A DNA stretch of 64,000 bases from JAWVFM01 sp038237625 (GTDB taxonomy: Bacteria > Actinomycetota > Thermoleophilia > Solirubrobacterales > 70-9): positions 36,588-100,587 of the forward strand of contig JBBRYM010000010.1 in the NCBI GenBank assembly GCA_038237625.1. The letters are read 5' to 3'. Shown piece by piece: positions 17,373 through 25,869 of the stretch (its first letter is position 1; every line of letters starts with the position of its first letter). Made by a program: the position numbers and the translations under genes. The notes beneath the pieces were generated by a model that worked only from the letters and a program-made list of their open reading frames with translations, did no database searches and had not been told where the DNA came from.

Positions 17373-18181
17373 TGGAAACCGGGACAGTCGCCACGGGCCG
17401 CGGCCGGATCCGGCTTTCGACGGGTCAGATCCGTTTCCTGGCGCTGTGGCGGCGCGAGGTCAACCGCTTCCTGAAGATCAAGAAGCAGACGATCGGCGCG
17501 CCCCTTCTGGAGACCTTCCTCTACATCTCCGTGTTCGGGGCTGCCCTGGGCTCGCGGATAGACAAGCTTCACGGCATCGACTACATCGTGTTCGTCATCC
17601 CCGGCCTCGTGATGATGGCCTGGGCGACCAACGCGTTCTCGAACAACGCCTCTTCGATCCTCCAGCAGAAGTTCCAGGGAGCGATCCACGATCAGCTCTC
17701 CTCGCCGGCCTCGCCGCTGGAGCTTCTCCTGGCGTTCTCGCTGGGTGGCTTCATGCGGGGGATGGTGGTCGCCCTGCTCACGTGCGGGGCCGCCTCGCTC
17801 CTCGTCGACCTCCCGGTCGAGCACATCCTGGTGCTGGTCCCGGGGCTGTTTTTGGTGGGCTTCTTCTTCGCCCAGCTCGGCGTGCTGATCGGCGTGCGGG
17901 CCGAGCAGTTCGACGACGTCGCCGTCGCCCAGACGTTCGTCCTGCAGCCGCTGATCTTCCTCGGCGGAGTCTTCTACTCGGCGAGCCTGCTGCCGGAGCC
18001 CTTCGGGACGCTCACCCACTTCGACCCCGTCTACTACATGATCGGGCTCGTTCGCTACGGGTTCGTCGGCTACTCGGAGGCGAGCATCGGGGCGTCGCTT
18101 GGCTTCCTGGCGCTTGCCACGGCGGTCCTCTTCGCCTTCAACCTGCGCCTCTTCTCCAAGGGCTACAAGCTGCGCGCCTAG
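17372..18181 (+). CDS. ABC-2 type transporter permease
   Basis: A 269-residue permease with six hydrophobic segments and the ABC-2 pattern. The conserved region RREVNRFLKIKKQTIGAPLL leads into helix 1, and there is a C-terminal LPEPFGTLTHFDPVYYMIGL loop followed by a last helix. This is the NodJ/DrrB-like architecture. The ATG shares its A with the TGA of the ATPase gene and is preceded by GGAGGAGG, which fixes the start; longer frames upstream are shadows. It forms an exporter with the preceding ATPase; the cargo is unknown. Confidence 0.92.
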   Translation: METGTVATGRGRIRLSTGQIRFLALWRREVNRFLKIKKQTIGAPLLETFLYISVFGAALGSRIDKLHGIDYIVFVIPGLVMMAWATNAFSNNASSILQQKFQGAIHDQLSSPASPLELLLAFSLGGFMRGMVVALLTCGAASLLVDLPVEHILVLVPGLFLVGFFFAQLGVLIGVRAEQFDDVAVAQTFVLQPLIFLGGVFYSASLLPEPFGTLTHFDPVYYMIGLVRYGFVGYSEASIGASLGFLALATAVLFAFNLRLFSKGYKLRA

Positions 18182-18195
18182 CCTGGGTAGCATTC

Positions 18196-18660
18196 GTGGC
18201 CGTGGAAGCGCGAGCCGCAGCGGGCACCGGAGGGCTTTCCGAGCGGGTGCTCGCCAACGGCGGCGCCGAGGTTCTCCGGCGCGGGGTGCTCATCGTGTCC
18301 GCGGCCCTCCTTGGCTGGAGCATCGCCGGCCTGATCGCCAATCCAGACTTCACGACCGGCGACGCGGCGACGAGCGTTCGCGTGCTGGGCGTCGACTTCA
18401 ACGGCTGGCACGCGCTGTCCGGCTTCCTCCTGTTCGGTCCCGGGATCGTGGCGGCAAGGCGGGCGGAGATCGCACTGCTCTTCATCCCGGCGGCGGTTGC
18501 CGGGCTCGTTGCGACGGGAGTCTGGGCTCTCCTCAGCTCGCGGCCGGCGGGAATCTTCCCCTTTGACCACCCGAGCGGGGACGCGATCCTTCATTTCGGA
18601 GCGGCGACGGCCTACCTGGTCGTGCTCGCCCTTGCGTACCGGCGGGCACAGCGCGGGTGA
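18196..18660 (+). CDS. Small four-helix membrane protein, DUF4383-like
   Basis: A 154-residue protein with about four hydrophobic segments. The central part LGVDFNGWHALSGFLLFGPG resembles the conserved NGWHxxxH/L loop of DUF4383 membrane proteins, whose function is unknown. The start is a GTG at 18196 or 18202; neither has a strong ribosome-binding site. It lies 14 bp after the ABC permease and its stop overlaps the exonuclease start as GTGA, so it is likely co-transcribed with both. The open frame further upstream is the shadow of the permease gene. Confidence 0.65.
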   Translation: MAVEARAAAGTGGLSERVLANGGAEVLRRGVLIVSAALLGWSIAGLIANPDFTTGDAATSVRVLGVDFNGWHALSGFLLFGPGIVAARRAEIALLFIPAAVAGLVATGVWALLSSRPAGIFPFDHPSGDAILHFGAATAYLVVLALAYRRAQRG

Positions 18661-19526
18661 CCAAGGCGAAATCGCCGCCCCTGCTGGCGGTCGACACGCC
18701 GTCGATGCTCTACCGGGCGTTCCACGCCCTGCCGAGCTCGATCAAGGGGGCTGACGGCCAGCCCGTCAACGCGCTTCTCGGCGCCGCCAACCTCATCCTG
18801 CGCGAGGTCGAGGAGCATTCGCCGCGCGCGGTCGCGCTGTGCTTCGGTCCCGATGCCGCGAGCTACAGGGTTGAGCTCTACGGCGGCTACCACGCCCAGC
18901 GCCCGCCGATGCCGGACGACCTCGTTCCCCAGTGGGCGGATGCCCGGGGCTTCTTCGAGGCTTTCGGCTGGACCGTCGCCGACCACGACCCCCTCGAGGC
19001 GGACGACCTTTTGGGCACCTACGCTCGCCTCGAGTCCGAGGCCGGCGGGACGGCGCTGATCCTCACCGGCGACCGCGATATGTACCAGTGCGCGACCGAC
19101 AGCGTGAAGGTCCTCTACATCCGCACCGGGGGCCGGGGAGCCGAGCTCGTCGGGCCCGACGACGTCAGGAGCCGCTACGGCATCCCTCCGGAGCTGGTGC
19201 CCGACTTCATCGCCCTGCGCGGCGATCCGTCCGACGGCATTCCGGGCGCCAAGGGAGTCGGCGAGAAGACGGCCGCCGACCTGCTGCGCCGTCACGGCTC
19301 TCTGGAGGCCGTGATGAACGCGGCGCTACGCGAGGGCACTCCACGCCTACGGGGCGCGCTGAGCGCGCGCGAGGAGCTCCTCGCCTACAAGGACATCGCC
19401 ACGCTGCGCGACGCCAAGCTCAAGCGCCCGAAGGACCGCCCAACCGACTACGCGGGCGCCGCCGAGGCCGCACGCAAGCGCGGCATGAACCGCCTGGCGG
19501 ACCGGCTGGAAGCCCTTTTGGGGTAG
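18657..19526 (+). CDS. Stand-alone 5'-3' exonuclease (DNA polymerase I N-terminal-like, FEN fold)
   Basis: A 289-residue nuclease with the metal-binding acidic residues of the FEN family: AVDTPSMLYRAFHALP (Asp13), EADDLLGTYA, LTGDRDMYQ and RGDPSDGIPG. A helix-hairpin-helix GVGEKTAADLL follows. It equals the N-terminal domain of DNA polymerase I without the polymerase part, the form that many actinobacteria keep as a separate gene. It would remove flaps or RNA primers. The GTG start overlaps the upstream stop (GTGA). Its stop converges with the MMPL gene only 7 bp away, without a visible terminator. Confidence 0.93.
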   Translation: MTKAKSPPLLAVDTPSMLYRAFHALPSSIKGADGQPVNALLGAANLILREVEEHSPRAVALCFGPDAASYRVELYGGYHAQRPPMPDDLVPQWADARGFFEAFGWTVADHDPLEADDLLGTYARLESEAGGTALILTGDRDMYQCATDSVKVLYIRTGGRGAELVGPDDVRSRYGIPPELVPDFIALRGDPSDGIPGAKGVGEKTAADLLRRHGSLEAVMNAALREGTPRLRGALSAREELLAYKDIATLRDAKLKRPKDRPTDYAGAAEAARKRGMNRLADRLEALLG

Positions 19527-19533
19527 ACCCTCT

Positions 19534-21684
19534 TTAGGTTTCGGCGGCGGGCTCCACCTTGTCGTGAAACAGGTCTGATCCGCCCTCGGGAGTCGAGGGC
19601 CACCAGATCCGGTCGCCGATCAGCTCCACCGCGGCAGGCAGCATGATCGTGCGCACGACGAAGGTGTCGAGCAGGATTCCCAGGGCGACCATGAATCCGA
19701 GGTCGAACGTGAACGTGACCGGCAGCGTCATGAGCACGGAGAACGTGCCGGCGAGGATGATCCCGGCGCTCGTGATCACCGGCCCGGTTGCGCCGAGCGC
19801 CCGCAGCGTTCCCTCGCGCGTGCCGTGCTCGCGCGCTTCCTCGCGCACTCGGCTCATCAGAAAGATCGTGTAGTCGATGCCGAGGGCGACCAGGAAGATG
19901 AACGCGAAGGTCGGGATGGAGCTGTCGATCCCGGCATCGCCCACGACGTAGCGGATGAACAGCATCGAGATCCCGAGCGTGCCGAGGAACGAGACGACCA
20001 CGCTCGCGATCAGGACGATCGGCGCCATGATCGACGACAGCAGGATCGCGAGGATGATTGCTATCGCGACCAGGGCCAGCGGCGCGACGATCGCCAGGTC
20101 GCGCTTATTGGCTCGGTCGAAGTCGTAGTTGATCGCGCTGCCACCGCCCACCAGTCCCTGGACTCCCGCAGGCAGAGCGCCGAGCGCCGAGCGCATCCGC
20201 GGGACGACGTCGAGGCCGGCCGCCCGGTACGGATCGCCCGAGAGCACGACCTGAAGCTGCGCGACCCGCCCATCGCTGGAGCGACCGGCCGGCGCCACCG
20301 TGGCGACGCCGTCGACGCCTCGGAGAAGGCGCTCGGCGTTGGCGACGTCGGCCGCGGATGTCCGTCCGCCGGTTCGCTCGACGACGACGTCCGTGGGATT
20401 CAAGAGTCCGGCAGGGAAGGCGCTCTCGATGACGCGAAACCCGTCGACGCTCTCGACGTCCTTCTTAAAGAACGAGGTCGTCGAGTAATCGACTTTGAAC
20501 GCGAGGAGGCCGATGCCGCCGATCGCGAAAAGCACGGTCGTCGCCACGAGCGCGCGGCCGGGACGCTCGAGGACGCGGTCGCCGATCCGCCGCCAGAGGC
20601 CACGGCCGATCTCGGCCGACTCTGATCCCGGCGCGTACGCGACCAGGCGCCGCCGCGGCCAGAACCCCCGCCGGCCGCCGATCTCCAGCAGCGCGGGCAG
20701 CAGCGTAAGCCCAGCGAGCATCGAGGTGAAAACGCCGATGGCGGCGACCGGCCCGAGCGTGCGCGTCGAGCCGACGTCGGCGATGAGCAACACCAGCATC
20801 GACAGGGTGACTGTGAGGCCGCTGGCAAGGATTGCCGGCCCCGCACGCGAGAGCGCCCGACGCATCGCGTCGTGCTTGTCGGCGTTTCGCCGAAGCTCCT
20901 CGCGGTAGCGGGCGACCAGCAGCAGGCAATAGTCGGTCCCTACCCCGAACATCAAGACGACGAGGATCGACGTCGCGTTGTCGGAGACCGTCGCCCCGGA
21001 CTTGGCGTAGAGGTAGATGAGCCCCTGCGCTGCGGCGTAGGCCGTGCCCACCACCACGAGCGGGATCAGCGCGATCAGCGGCGAGCGATAGATCGCTCCC
21101 AGCAGCACGAGGACGAGAAGGACGGTGGCGAGGAGGAGGGTGGAGTCGATCGAGCCGAAGGCCTGATCGGCGTCGCGGCTGAATCCGAGGTCGCCGGTCA
21201 CGTAGACGTTCGCTCCGGGGTCGGCAGGATCGGCGATCTCCCGCAGAGCCTTGCCCCAGTCGCTGACCTTGTCCTGGTTGTCGTGTACCTGGAGATAGGT
21301 GACCGCGACGGCGCCGTCCTGGGACACGAGCCCCGGCTGCCCGGCCGATTCGAAGGGGACGCTTGGGGGCCGCGTCAGCGGCAGCTTCTGCGCCGCCTCC
21401 TTCGCGTCGGCCGCGATGCGGGCGCGATCAGCGGCGGTGAGCCCGCCGGTTCGCTGGTAGACGACCAGGCCGTTTGCCATGTCTCCGCCCGCGAAGCGCT
21501 CGTTCAGCAGCTTCAGGACCGCGGTGGATTCGGCGCTCTTCGGCAGGAAGGTCTGGGTCTGGCTGTTGGTGACGTCGCCGAGCTTGCCGCCAAGGGGAAC
21601 GAGCGCGAACAGAACGACGATCCAGACGACGATCACCGTCCACTTCGCACGCCTGCCGGTGATCGTCGAGGCGAGCCATCTCAT
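19534..21684 (-). CDS. MMPL/RND-family membrane transporter (second copy)
   Basis: A 716-residue protein with two repeats of one helix, a soluble loop and five to six helices. Proton-relay motifs GVGTDYCLLLVARYREEL and VALGIDYTIFLMSRVREE occur in the two helix blocks. It starts MRWLASTITGRRAKWTVIVVW, typical of actinobacterial MmpL-like exporters. It is only distantly similar to the MMPL protein at 13361-15613, so the two look like different subfamilies rather than a recent duplication. It lies 24 bp downstream of the 2-hydroxyacid dehydrogenase gene on the same strand. The cargo is unknown. Confidence 0.93.
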   Translation of the reverse strand: MRWLASTITGRRAKWTVIVVWIVVLFALVPLGGKLGDVTNSQTQTFLPKSAESTAVLKLLNERFAGGDMANGLVVYQRTGGLTAADRARIAADAKEAAQKLPLTRPPSVPFESAGQPGLVSQDGAVAVTYLQVHDNQDKVSDWGKALREIADPADPGANVYVTGDLGFSRDADQAFGSIDSTLLLATVLLVLVLLGAIYRSPLIALIPLVVVGTAYAAAQGLIYLYAKSGATVSDNATSILVVLMFGVGTDYCLLLVARYREELRRNADKHDAMRRALSRAGPAILASGLTVTLSMLVLLIADVGSTRTLGPVAAIGVFTSMLAGLTLLPALLEIGGRRGFWPRRRLVAYAPGSESAEIGRGLWRRIGDRVLERPGRALVATTVLFAIGGIGLLAFKVDYSTTSFFKKDVESVDGFRVIESAFPAGLLNPTDVVVERTGGRTSAADVANAERLLRGVDGVATVAPAGRSSDGRVAQLQVVLSGDPYRAAGLDVVPRMRSALGALPAGVQGLVGGGSAINYDFDRANKRDLAIVAPLALVAIAIILAILLSSIMAPIVLIASVVVSFLGTLGISMLFIRYVVGDAGIDSSIPTFAFIFLVALGIDYTIFLMSRVREEAREHGTREGTLRALGATGPVITSAGIILAGTFSVLMTLPVTFTFDLGFMVALGILLDTFVVRTIMLPAAVELIGDRIWWPSTPEGGSDLFHDKVEPAAET

Positions 21685-21708
21685 CGCCCTTCAAATTACG
21701 CAAACGCG

Positions 21709-22674
21709 TCAGAGGACCGGAGTCAGCGGCGCGGACCCGCCCGCGACTGCGACCGCGTTGCGCGCTGCGAGCTCAGCCATGGCGGCCCGGGTTTCGACGG
21801 TCGCTGAGCCGAGATGAGGGGCCAGGACCACGTTCTCCAGCGCGACCAGGCCGGGGTGGACGCGTGGCTCGTCTTCGAAGACGTCCATAGCCGCGCCGGC
21901 GATCTCGCCGGCGCGCAGCGCCGCGACGAGCGCCTCTTCGTCCACGATCGGGCCGCGGGCCGTGTTCACGAGATACGCGGACGCCTTCATCGCCGCAAGC
22001 TCCGCGGCGCCGATCAGGTGAAAGGTCTCCTGACGCAGGGGCGTGTGGATGCTCACTACATCGGCCCGGCCGAGGAGCTCGGAGAGGGGTAGGTGAACGG
22101 CCTCGAGTGCGCCGACGCGGTCTTCGGGCGCCGGGCTGGGGCCCGCATAGGCGACGCGCATGCCGAAGGCGCGTGCCCGCCGGCCAACCGCTGCGCCGAT
22201 CGACCCGAGCCCGACGATCCCGAGCTCACGACCCTGGAGGCCGTGACCCAGCATGAAGTCGAGGCCCCAGCGCCACTCGCGCCCGGCGCGGATGAGGCGC
22301 TCGCCCTCGCCGAGTCTGCGGGTGACGGCGAGGATCAGCGCCATCGTCAGGTCCGCGGTCGCGTCGGTCAATACCCCGGGGGTGTTGGCCACCGCGACGC
22401 CCCGCGAGCGAGCCGCCTCGACGTCGATGTTGTCGTAGCCAACAGCGACATTCGCGACCACCCGCAGGCCCGACCCGGCGGCGTCGAGGAGCCGGGCGTC
22501 GACGCGATCGGACAAAAGCGTTACCAGCGCCGTCGCGCCCACTGCGGCTTCTCGGAGCTCCTCCGGCGCGGGCAGCCCCGTTGGCCCAGCGATCACGACC
22601 TCCCCGGCGGCCTCCAGGACGGTCATCGCCGAGCCCGGAAGGGAGGAGGTGACGACGAACCTCGGGCGTTTCAC
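21709..22674 (-). CDS. D-2-hydroxyacid dehydrogenase (glyoxylate/hydroxypyruvate reductase type)
   Basis: A 321-residue NAD(P)-dependent dehydrogenase. The nucleotide-binding motif is GIVGLGSIGAAVGRRARAF. The catalytic trio is visible as Arg in VNTARGPIVDE, Glu in MDVFEDEP and His in LAPHLGSATVETR. The substrate-binding VANVAVGYDNIDVEAA loop matches glyoxylate reductase-like members. It reduces a 2-oxoacid to a D-2-hydroxyacid, or the reverse; the substrate is not certain. It starts about 290 bp from the divergent partner-switching locus. Confidence 0.93.
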   Translation of the reverse strand: MKRPRFVVTSSLPGSAMTVLEAAGEVVIAGPTGLPAPEELREAAVGATALVTLLSDRVDARLLDAAGSGLRVVANVAVGYDNIDVEAARSRGVAVANTPGVLTDATADLTMALILAVTRRLGEGERLIRAGREWRWGLDFMLGHGLQGRELGIVGLGSIGAAVGRRARAFGMRVAYAGPSPAPEDRVGALEAVHLPLSELLGRADVVSIHTPLRQETFHLIGAAELAAMKASAYLVNTARGPIVDEEALVAALRAGEIAGAAMDVFEDEPRVHPGLVALENVVLAPHLGSATVETRAAMAELAARNAVAVAGGSAPLTPVL

Positions 22675-22966
22675 GCGGCGAACGTACAGCAGCGGCGCCG
22701 GGCGGCCGGGGCGTTTTGCGCTCTTCGGGGCCCGGCGGGCCGCGGGGGTCGATCCCGAGAACCCGAGTCACGACGAGGTCAGCAACGCCTCGCAGGAGCC
22801 CCCGGAGGCCACGCCCCGGGCTCCTCACGGTTACACCCCCTCCACCTAGAGGCTTGATGGGCGTCATCCGCGTGCGTGGATAACCCACATCACGCCTCTA
22901 TGAAGGGCTCGAACCGTGCGCAGCGCCCCGCCATCGAGCCGGCATGCCGACCGCCGCAGCGGGGTA
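22675..22966. other. Divergent intergenic region with two inverted repeats
   Basis: No gene was recognised. The region contains a perfect 8-bp inverted repeat at 22794-22825 (AGGAGCCC and GGGCTCCT) and a larger one at 22847-22900. It separates the 2-hydroxyacid dehydrogenase from the RsbW-like gene and must contain both promoters. No convincing sigma-B/F promoter pair could be fixed by eye. Confidence 0.4.
22847..22900. repeat. Imperfect inverted repeat, 13-base arms
   Basis: TAGAGGCTTGATG (22847-22859) pairs with CATCACGCCTCTA (22888-22900) with one mismatch and a 28-base loop. It lies 66 bp before the chosen start of the RsbW-like gene. It may form an RNA hairpin in the leader or be a split operator. 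Confidence 0.5.
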
Positions 22967-23404
22967 ATGAACCCCACGATGGCTGGGACATCCCGGGCGA
23001 TCCCCCCGCCCTTGCATCTCGTCCTGCCGGCCGACGCCGGGTCCGTCACCGAGGCCCGCCACGCCGCCGGCGAATATGCGCTGAGGGTGGGCGGCCCACA
23101 CCCAGAGGTTGAGGCATTCGTCTCGGAGGCGGTTGCCAACGCGGTGCTTCACGCCTTTCCCGGCGAGCTCGACGGCACCATCCTGATCGATGCCCAGCTC
23201 ACTTTCGACGGCGACCTGCTGGTCCGCGTCATCGACGATGGGATCGGCATCAGGCCCAACCGGGGAAAGCAGGGACTCGGGTTTGGGCTGGCCCTGATGG
23301 CGACGCTTGCCCATTCGGTGGAGATCGAGCGCATGCCGCGTGGTGGCACGGGGGTCTTTGGCCGCTTTGAGGTCGAGCGCTCGCCGATCGGGCGCAGCCG
23401 GTGA
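22967..23404 (+). CDS. RsbW-like anti-sigma factor / serine kinase (GHKL ATPase)
   Basis: A 145-residue single GHKL domain of the RsbW/SpoIIAB type. The N box is FVSEAVANAVLHAF, the G1 box VIDDGIGIRP, and the G2 box GLGFGLALMATLAHSVEIE, all intact, so ATP binding is expected. Such proteins hold a sigma factor and phosphorylate its STAS antagonist. The ATG at 22967 follows GCAGCGGGGTA; a GTG at 22916 would add 17 residues that look non-homologous. It is the first gene of the rightward stress-sigma locus, with the sigma gene 600 bp downstream, suggesting that this is its inhibitor. Confidence 0.85.
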   Translation: MNPTMAGTSRAIPPPLHLVLPADAGSVTEARHAAGEYALRVGGPHPEVEAFVSEAVANAVLHAFPGELDGTILIDAQLTFDGDLLVRVIDDGIGIRPNRGKQGLGFGLALMATLAHSVEIERMPRGGTGVFGRFEVERSPIGRSR

Positions 23405-23435
23405 CGGCGGGTGAGCGGTCGCTACATTCAGCCGC

Positions 23436-23783
23436 ATGGCGAAGAAGCGCCGAGCGGCGCGCGGGGAGCCCACGCCCACGGCCGAATACATCGATGCGGA
23501 TGGGAGCGTGTTGCGGCTGCGCGAGTCGCTCACGCCTGAGACAATCCGAACGATCAAGCGAGCGCCGATGGGCGCAGCGGCATCGGCCGACGACGCCTGG
23601 CGGCGGCGTGCCGAGCTTCTGTTCGAGCGCCTCGCAGTCAGCTGGGAGATCGCCGGCCTGCCGCTTGACGACCAAAAGCTTTTGCTGGCGCGCTACCGGA
23701 TGGCAGACTCGGGCACACAGCGCTGGGTCCAGCGGACCATCGCAAACCATGTGGACCGTCATCTCCCAGGCCTCCGCGACTAG
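23436..23783 (+). CDS. Small protein of unknown function within the sigma locus
   Basis: A 115-residue protein with a basic start (MAKKRRAARGE), a short beta-like segment (AEYIDADGSVLRLRESL), and two amphipathic helices (DDAWRRRAELLFERLAVSWE and DDQKLLLARYRMA). There are no signal, membrane or catalytic motifs. The codon use is like that of its neighbours and the ORF has an ATG start, so it looks like a real gene. It lies between the RsbW-like kinase and the sigma factor. A role as an accessory regulator is possible but not shown. Confidence 0.65.
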   Translation: MAKKRRAARGEPTPTAEYIDADGSVLRLRESLTPETIRTIKRAPMGAAASADDAWRRRAELLFERLAVSWEIAGLPLDDQKLLLARYRMADSGTQRWVQRTIANHVDRHLPGLRD

Positions 23784-23927
23784 CACTTCTGCGCAAATAG
23801 CGAATTTTCACGTTTTCCATGTTTGGCCTCAAAACCCACGGGTACGTTGAGCCGCGAGGCAGCCACCGTCAGGGATGACGAAATCGCGCGGGTGACGATC
23901 CCCCCCGACATCCCCGCGCCCTCCGGT

Positions 23928-23963
23928 CAAGCCCCGTTTCGGCCCATACGCCGGCGGGGCTTG
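23928..23963. promoter_or_regulatory. Strong hairpin in the leader of the sigma factor gene
   Basis: CAAGCCCCG pairs perfectly with CGGGGCTTG, with an inner GGC/GCC pair in the loop. It sits 50 bp before the sigma start and 145 bp after the preceding gene. It may be a terminator or attenuator between the two, since a C/T-rich run (CCCCTTTCC) follows, or a leader structure. Confidence 0.5.
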
Positions 23964-24013
23964 CCCCTTTCCGGGTACCGGCTTGCGCTCTCCCTCGAGG
24001 CCGATTACGCGAC

Positions 24014-24850
24014 GTGGCGACCATGAACCGCAAGCCAGCAGACGAGAGTCCGCCGCTTCGCCACGGCGAGGTGACTCCACCGCGTGTCGCGGAGGGTCTT
24101 GCCACCGATGAGGAGCTTCTGCTGCGGTTCTACGAGACGCGCGATCCCACCGTTCGCGAGGAGCTCGTCAATCGCTACATGCAGTTCGCCCGCGGGATGG
24201 CCCTCCGGTACCGCAGCGGCAATGAGCCCACCGAGGACCTGATCCAGGTGGCGAGCCTTGGGCTGGTGAATGCCATCGAGCGCTTCGATCCGACCCGCGG
24301 GATCCCGTTCCTTGGATTCGCCGCTCCCACGGTGCTGGGGGAGCTGCGGCGCCACTTTCGCGACCGGGTCTGGAACCTTCGGCTTCCCCGCGGACTGCAG
24401 GAGCGGGTCAGCAAGATGGACGACACGATCACCAAGCTCACCGGCACGCTCGAGCGCCCGCCGACGATCCGCGAGATCGCCGATGCGATGGGCGCGAGCG
24501 AGGAGGAAGTTCTCGAGGCGTTCGCCGGTGCGAGCGCGCGCCGGACGGCGTCCCTCGATGCCCCCGTGGGCTCATCGGAACCCGATCAGGCCCGGCTCGG
24601 CGACACCGTCGGGGCGGAGGAGGAGGGCTACGAGCGAGTCGAGGCCTGGGCGACGATCGCGGAGGCACTTCCAACCCTCTCGGAGCGCGAGCGGGTCGTT
24701 CTGCGACTGCGATTCGTGGAGGACATGACGCAGTCGCAGATCGCCGAGCAGATCGGCCACTCGCAGATGCACGTCTCCAGGATCCTCCGGGGCGCGCTCG
24801 CTCGTCTTCGCGAGCAGCTGGGCGCGGAAACCGAGGACGACGCCGGTTAG
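24014..24850 (+). CDS. RNA polymerase sigma factor, SigB/SigF/SigG family
   Basis: A 278-residue group-3 sigma factor. Region 2 is visible (LVNRYMQFARGMALRYRSGN, then EDLIQVASLGLVNAIERFDP and FLGFAAPTVLGELRRHFRD). Region 3 follows (RPPTIREIADAMGASEEEV). Region 4 has a helix-turn-helix (LRFVEDMTQSQIAEQIGHSQ then HVSRIL). Region 1.1 is absent, as in SigB/F. These factors direct general-stress or sporulation regulons and are controlled by partner switching; all partner types are encoded nearby. The start may be the GTG at 24014 or the ATG at 24023. Its stop overlaps the stop of the convergent GHKL gene by three bases. Confidence 0.95.
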   Translation: MATMNRKPADESPPLRHGEVTPPRVAEGLATDEELLLRFYETRDPTVREELVNRYMQFARGMALRYRSGNEPTEDLIQVASLGLVNAIERFDPTRGIPFLGFAAPTVLGELRRHFRDRVWNLRLPRGLQERVSKMDDTITKLTGTLERPPTIREIADAMGASEEEVLEAFAGASARRTASLDAPVGSSEPDQARLGDTVGAEEEGYERVEAWATIAEALPTLSERERVVLRLRFVEDMTQSQIAEQIGHSQMHVSRILRGALARLREQLGAETEDDAG

Positions 24851-25692
24851 CTCTTGACGCCCGCGGTCCTGCCGCCGGCGATCGTCAGGAGTAGATGCTC
24901 CCCGCCCTCGCCGTCGCGCTCGACAACGGCGTCGTCCGCGAGCTTTGCGAGGGACGCGTGCAGCGTCGGGATTTCGAGGCTGGCGAGCAGCCGTTCGCCT
25001 CCTCCCTGCTGGAGTGGGCCGACGCGCACTGCGATAACGCCGTCGTCCTCCGAGATCGCCAGCCGGGTCTTGCCGTCGCGGAATCGATGCCCGCCGGCGC
25101 TCGAGATCGCATCGCCCAGGAGAAGGGCGTCGGAAAACCGGTCCACCGACATCTCCGCTCGCGCCGCGATCGAGCCGATGACCCTCGAAACGATCACCGC
25201 GGCCAGGTCGTCGTGTGCGACGCTCAGAATCGAGGATCCAGCCTCTTGTTGGGCGGGACGCTTTGGCTCTTCCGCCGCTTCGGTGGTGTCGGTGTGGATC
25301 GGGACCCGCAGCCGTACTGTCGTCCCTCCCCCTGCGTCCGTGGAGAGCTCGAGGGCGCTCGTCAGGGCCGCGATCAGCGGTAGCCCCAGCCTCAGGCTCA
25401 TGGTCTGCGGCCCGGCAGCCAGGCGCGGGCGAAACCCGTGACCGTAATCGCGAACGGTGATCTCGAGCGCGCCCTCGGCCTCGTTGGCCGCGACCTCCAG
25501 GATGCCCTCTTCCTCCGGATCGTAGGCGTGGATCACCACGTTGTTGCACGCTTCGGTCAGCGCGGTCTTCAGGTTGTTCGACGCCTCTTCGTCCATTCCC
25601 AGCGCCTCGCCGAACCCGGCGAGGGCGTGGCGGATCAGACTCACGTTCTCCGTCTGAGCCGGAACCAGGAGGTGAACAGCCGGATCGTCCAT
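24847..25692 (-). CDS. Tandem GHKL protein: RsbW-like domain plus a degenerate second ATPase-like domain
   Basis: A 281-residue protein. The first domain (about 1-135) is RsbW-like, with N box LTEACNNVVIHAY, G1 box VRDYGHGFRP and a weaker G2 region RLGLPLIAALTSALEL. A linker rich in Glu/Ala/Pro follows. The second half (about 155-270) looks like a GHKL fold by pattern (HDDLAAVIVSRVIGSIAA, then SDALLLGDAISSAGG and a beta-rich end). The N-box Glu/Asn and the G1 DxGxG motif are not seen there, so ATP binding is unlikely. The ATG at 25692 was chosen because a 24-bp dyad lies directly upstream; the frame continues open to 25779. It converges on the sigma gene and diverges from the SpoIIE gene. It is likely a second regulator in the same switch. 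Confidence 0.78.
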   Translation of the reverse strand: MDDPAVHLLVPAQTENVSLIRHALAGFGEALGMDEEASNNLKTALTEACNNVVIHAYDPEEEGILEVAANEAEGALEITVRDYGHGFRPRLAAGPQTMSLRLGLPLIAALTSALELSTDAGGGTTVRLRVPIHTDTTEAAEEPKRPAQQEAGSSILSVAHDDLAAVIVSRVIGSIAARAEMSVDRFSDALLLGDAISSAGGHRFRDGKTRLAISEDDGVIAVRVGPLQQGGGERLLASLEIPTLHASLAKLADDAVVERDGEGGEHLLLTIAGGRTAGVKS

Positions 25693-25698
25693 AGATCG

Positions 25699-25722
25699 GG
25701 TGACCTGCTCGAGCAGATCACC
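25699..25722. promoter_or_regulatory. 24-bp near-perfect dyad next to the tandem GHKL start codon
   Basis: GGTGACCTGCTC is followed directly by GAGCAGATCACC, a palindrome with a single mismatched pair. It ends six bases before the ATG at 25692 (minus strand). If translation starts further upstream, at 25779, it is instead part of a coding sequence. Confidence 0.4.
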
Positions 25723-25869
25723 GGTGGGGCCGCGGGGCGCTTCTCCGAGCATACCCACTCGCACTTTCGCCAACCTCATGCTCTGCGCCTTCCCATTGAG
25801 GATGCAGCCGAAACAATGAGAGAACGTTTTGGGCGCGCCCGATCGTCGCAGCGAGTAGATTCGGATCGG

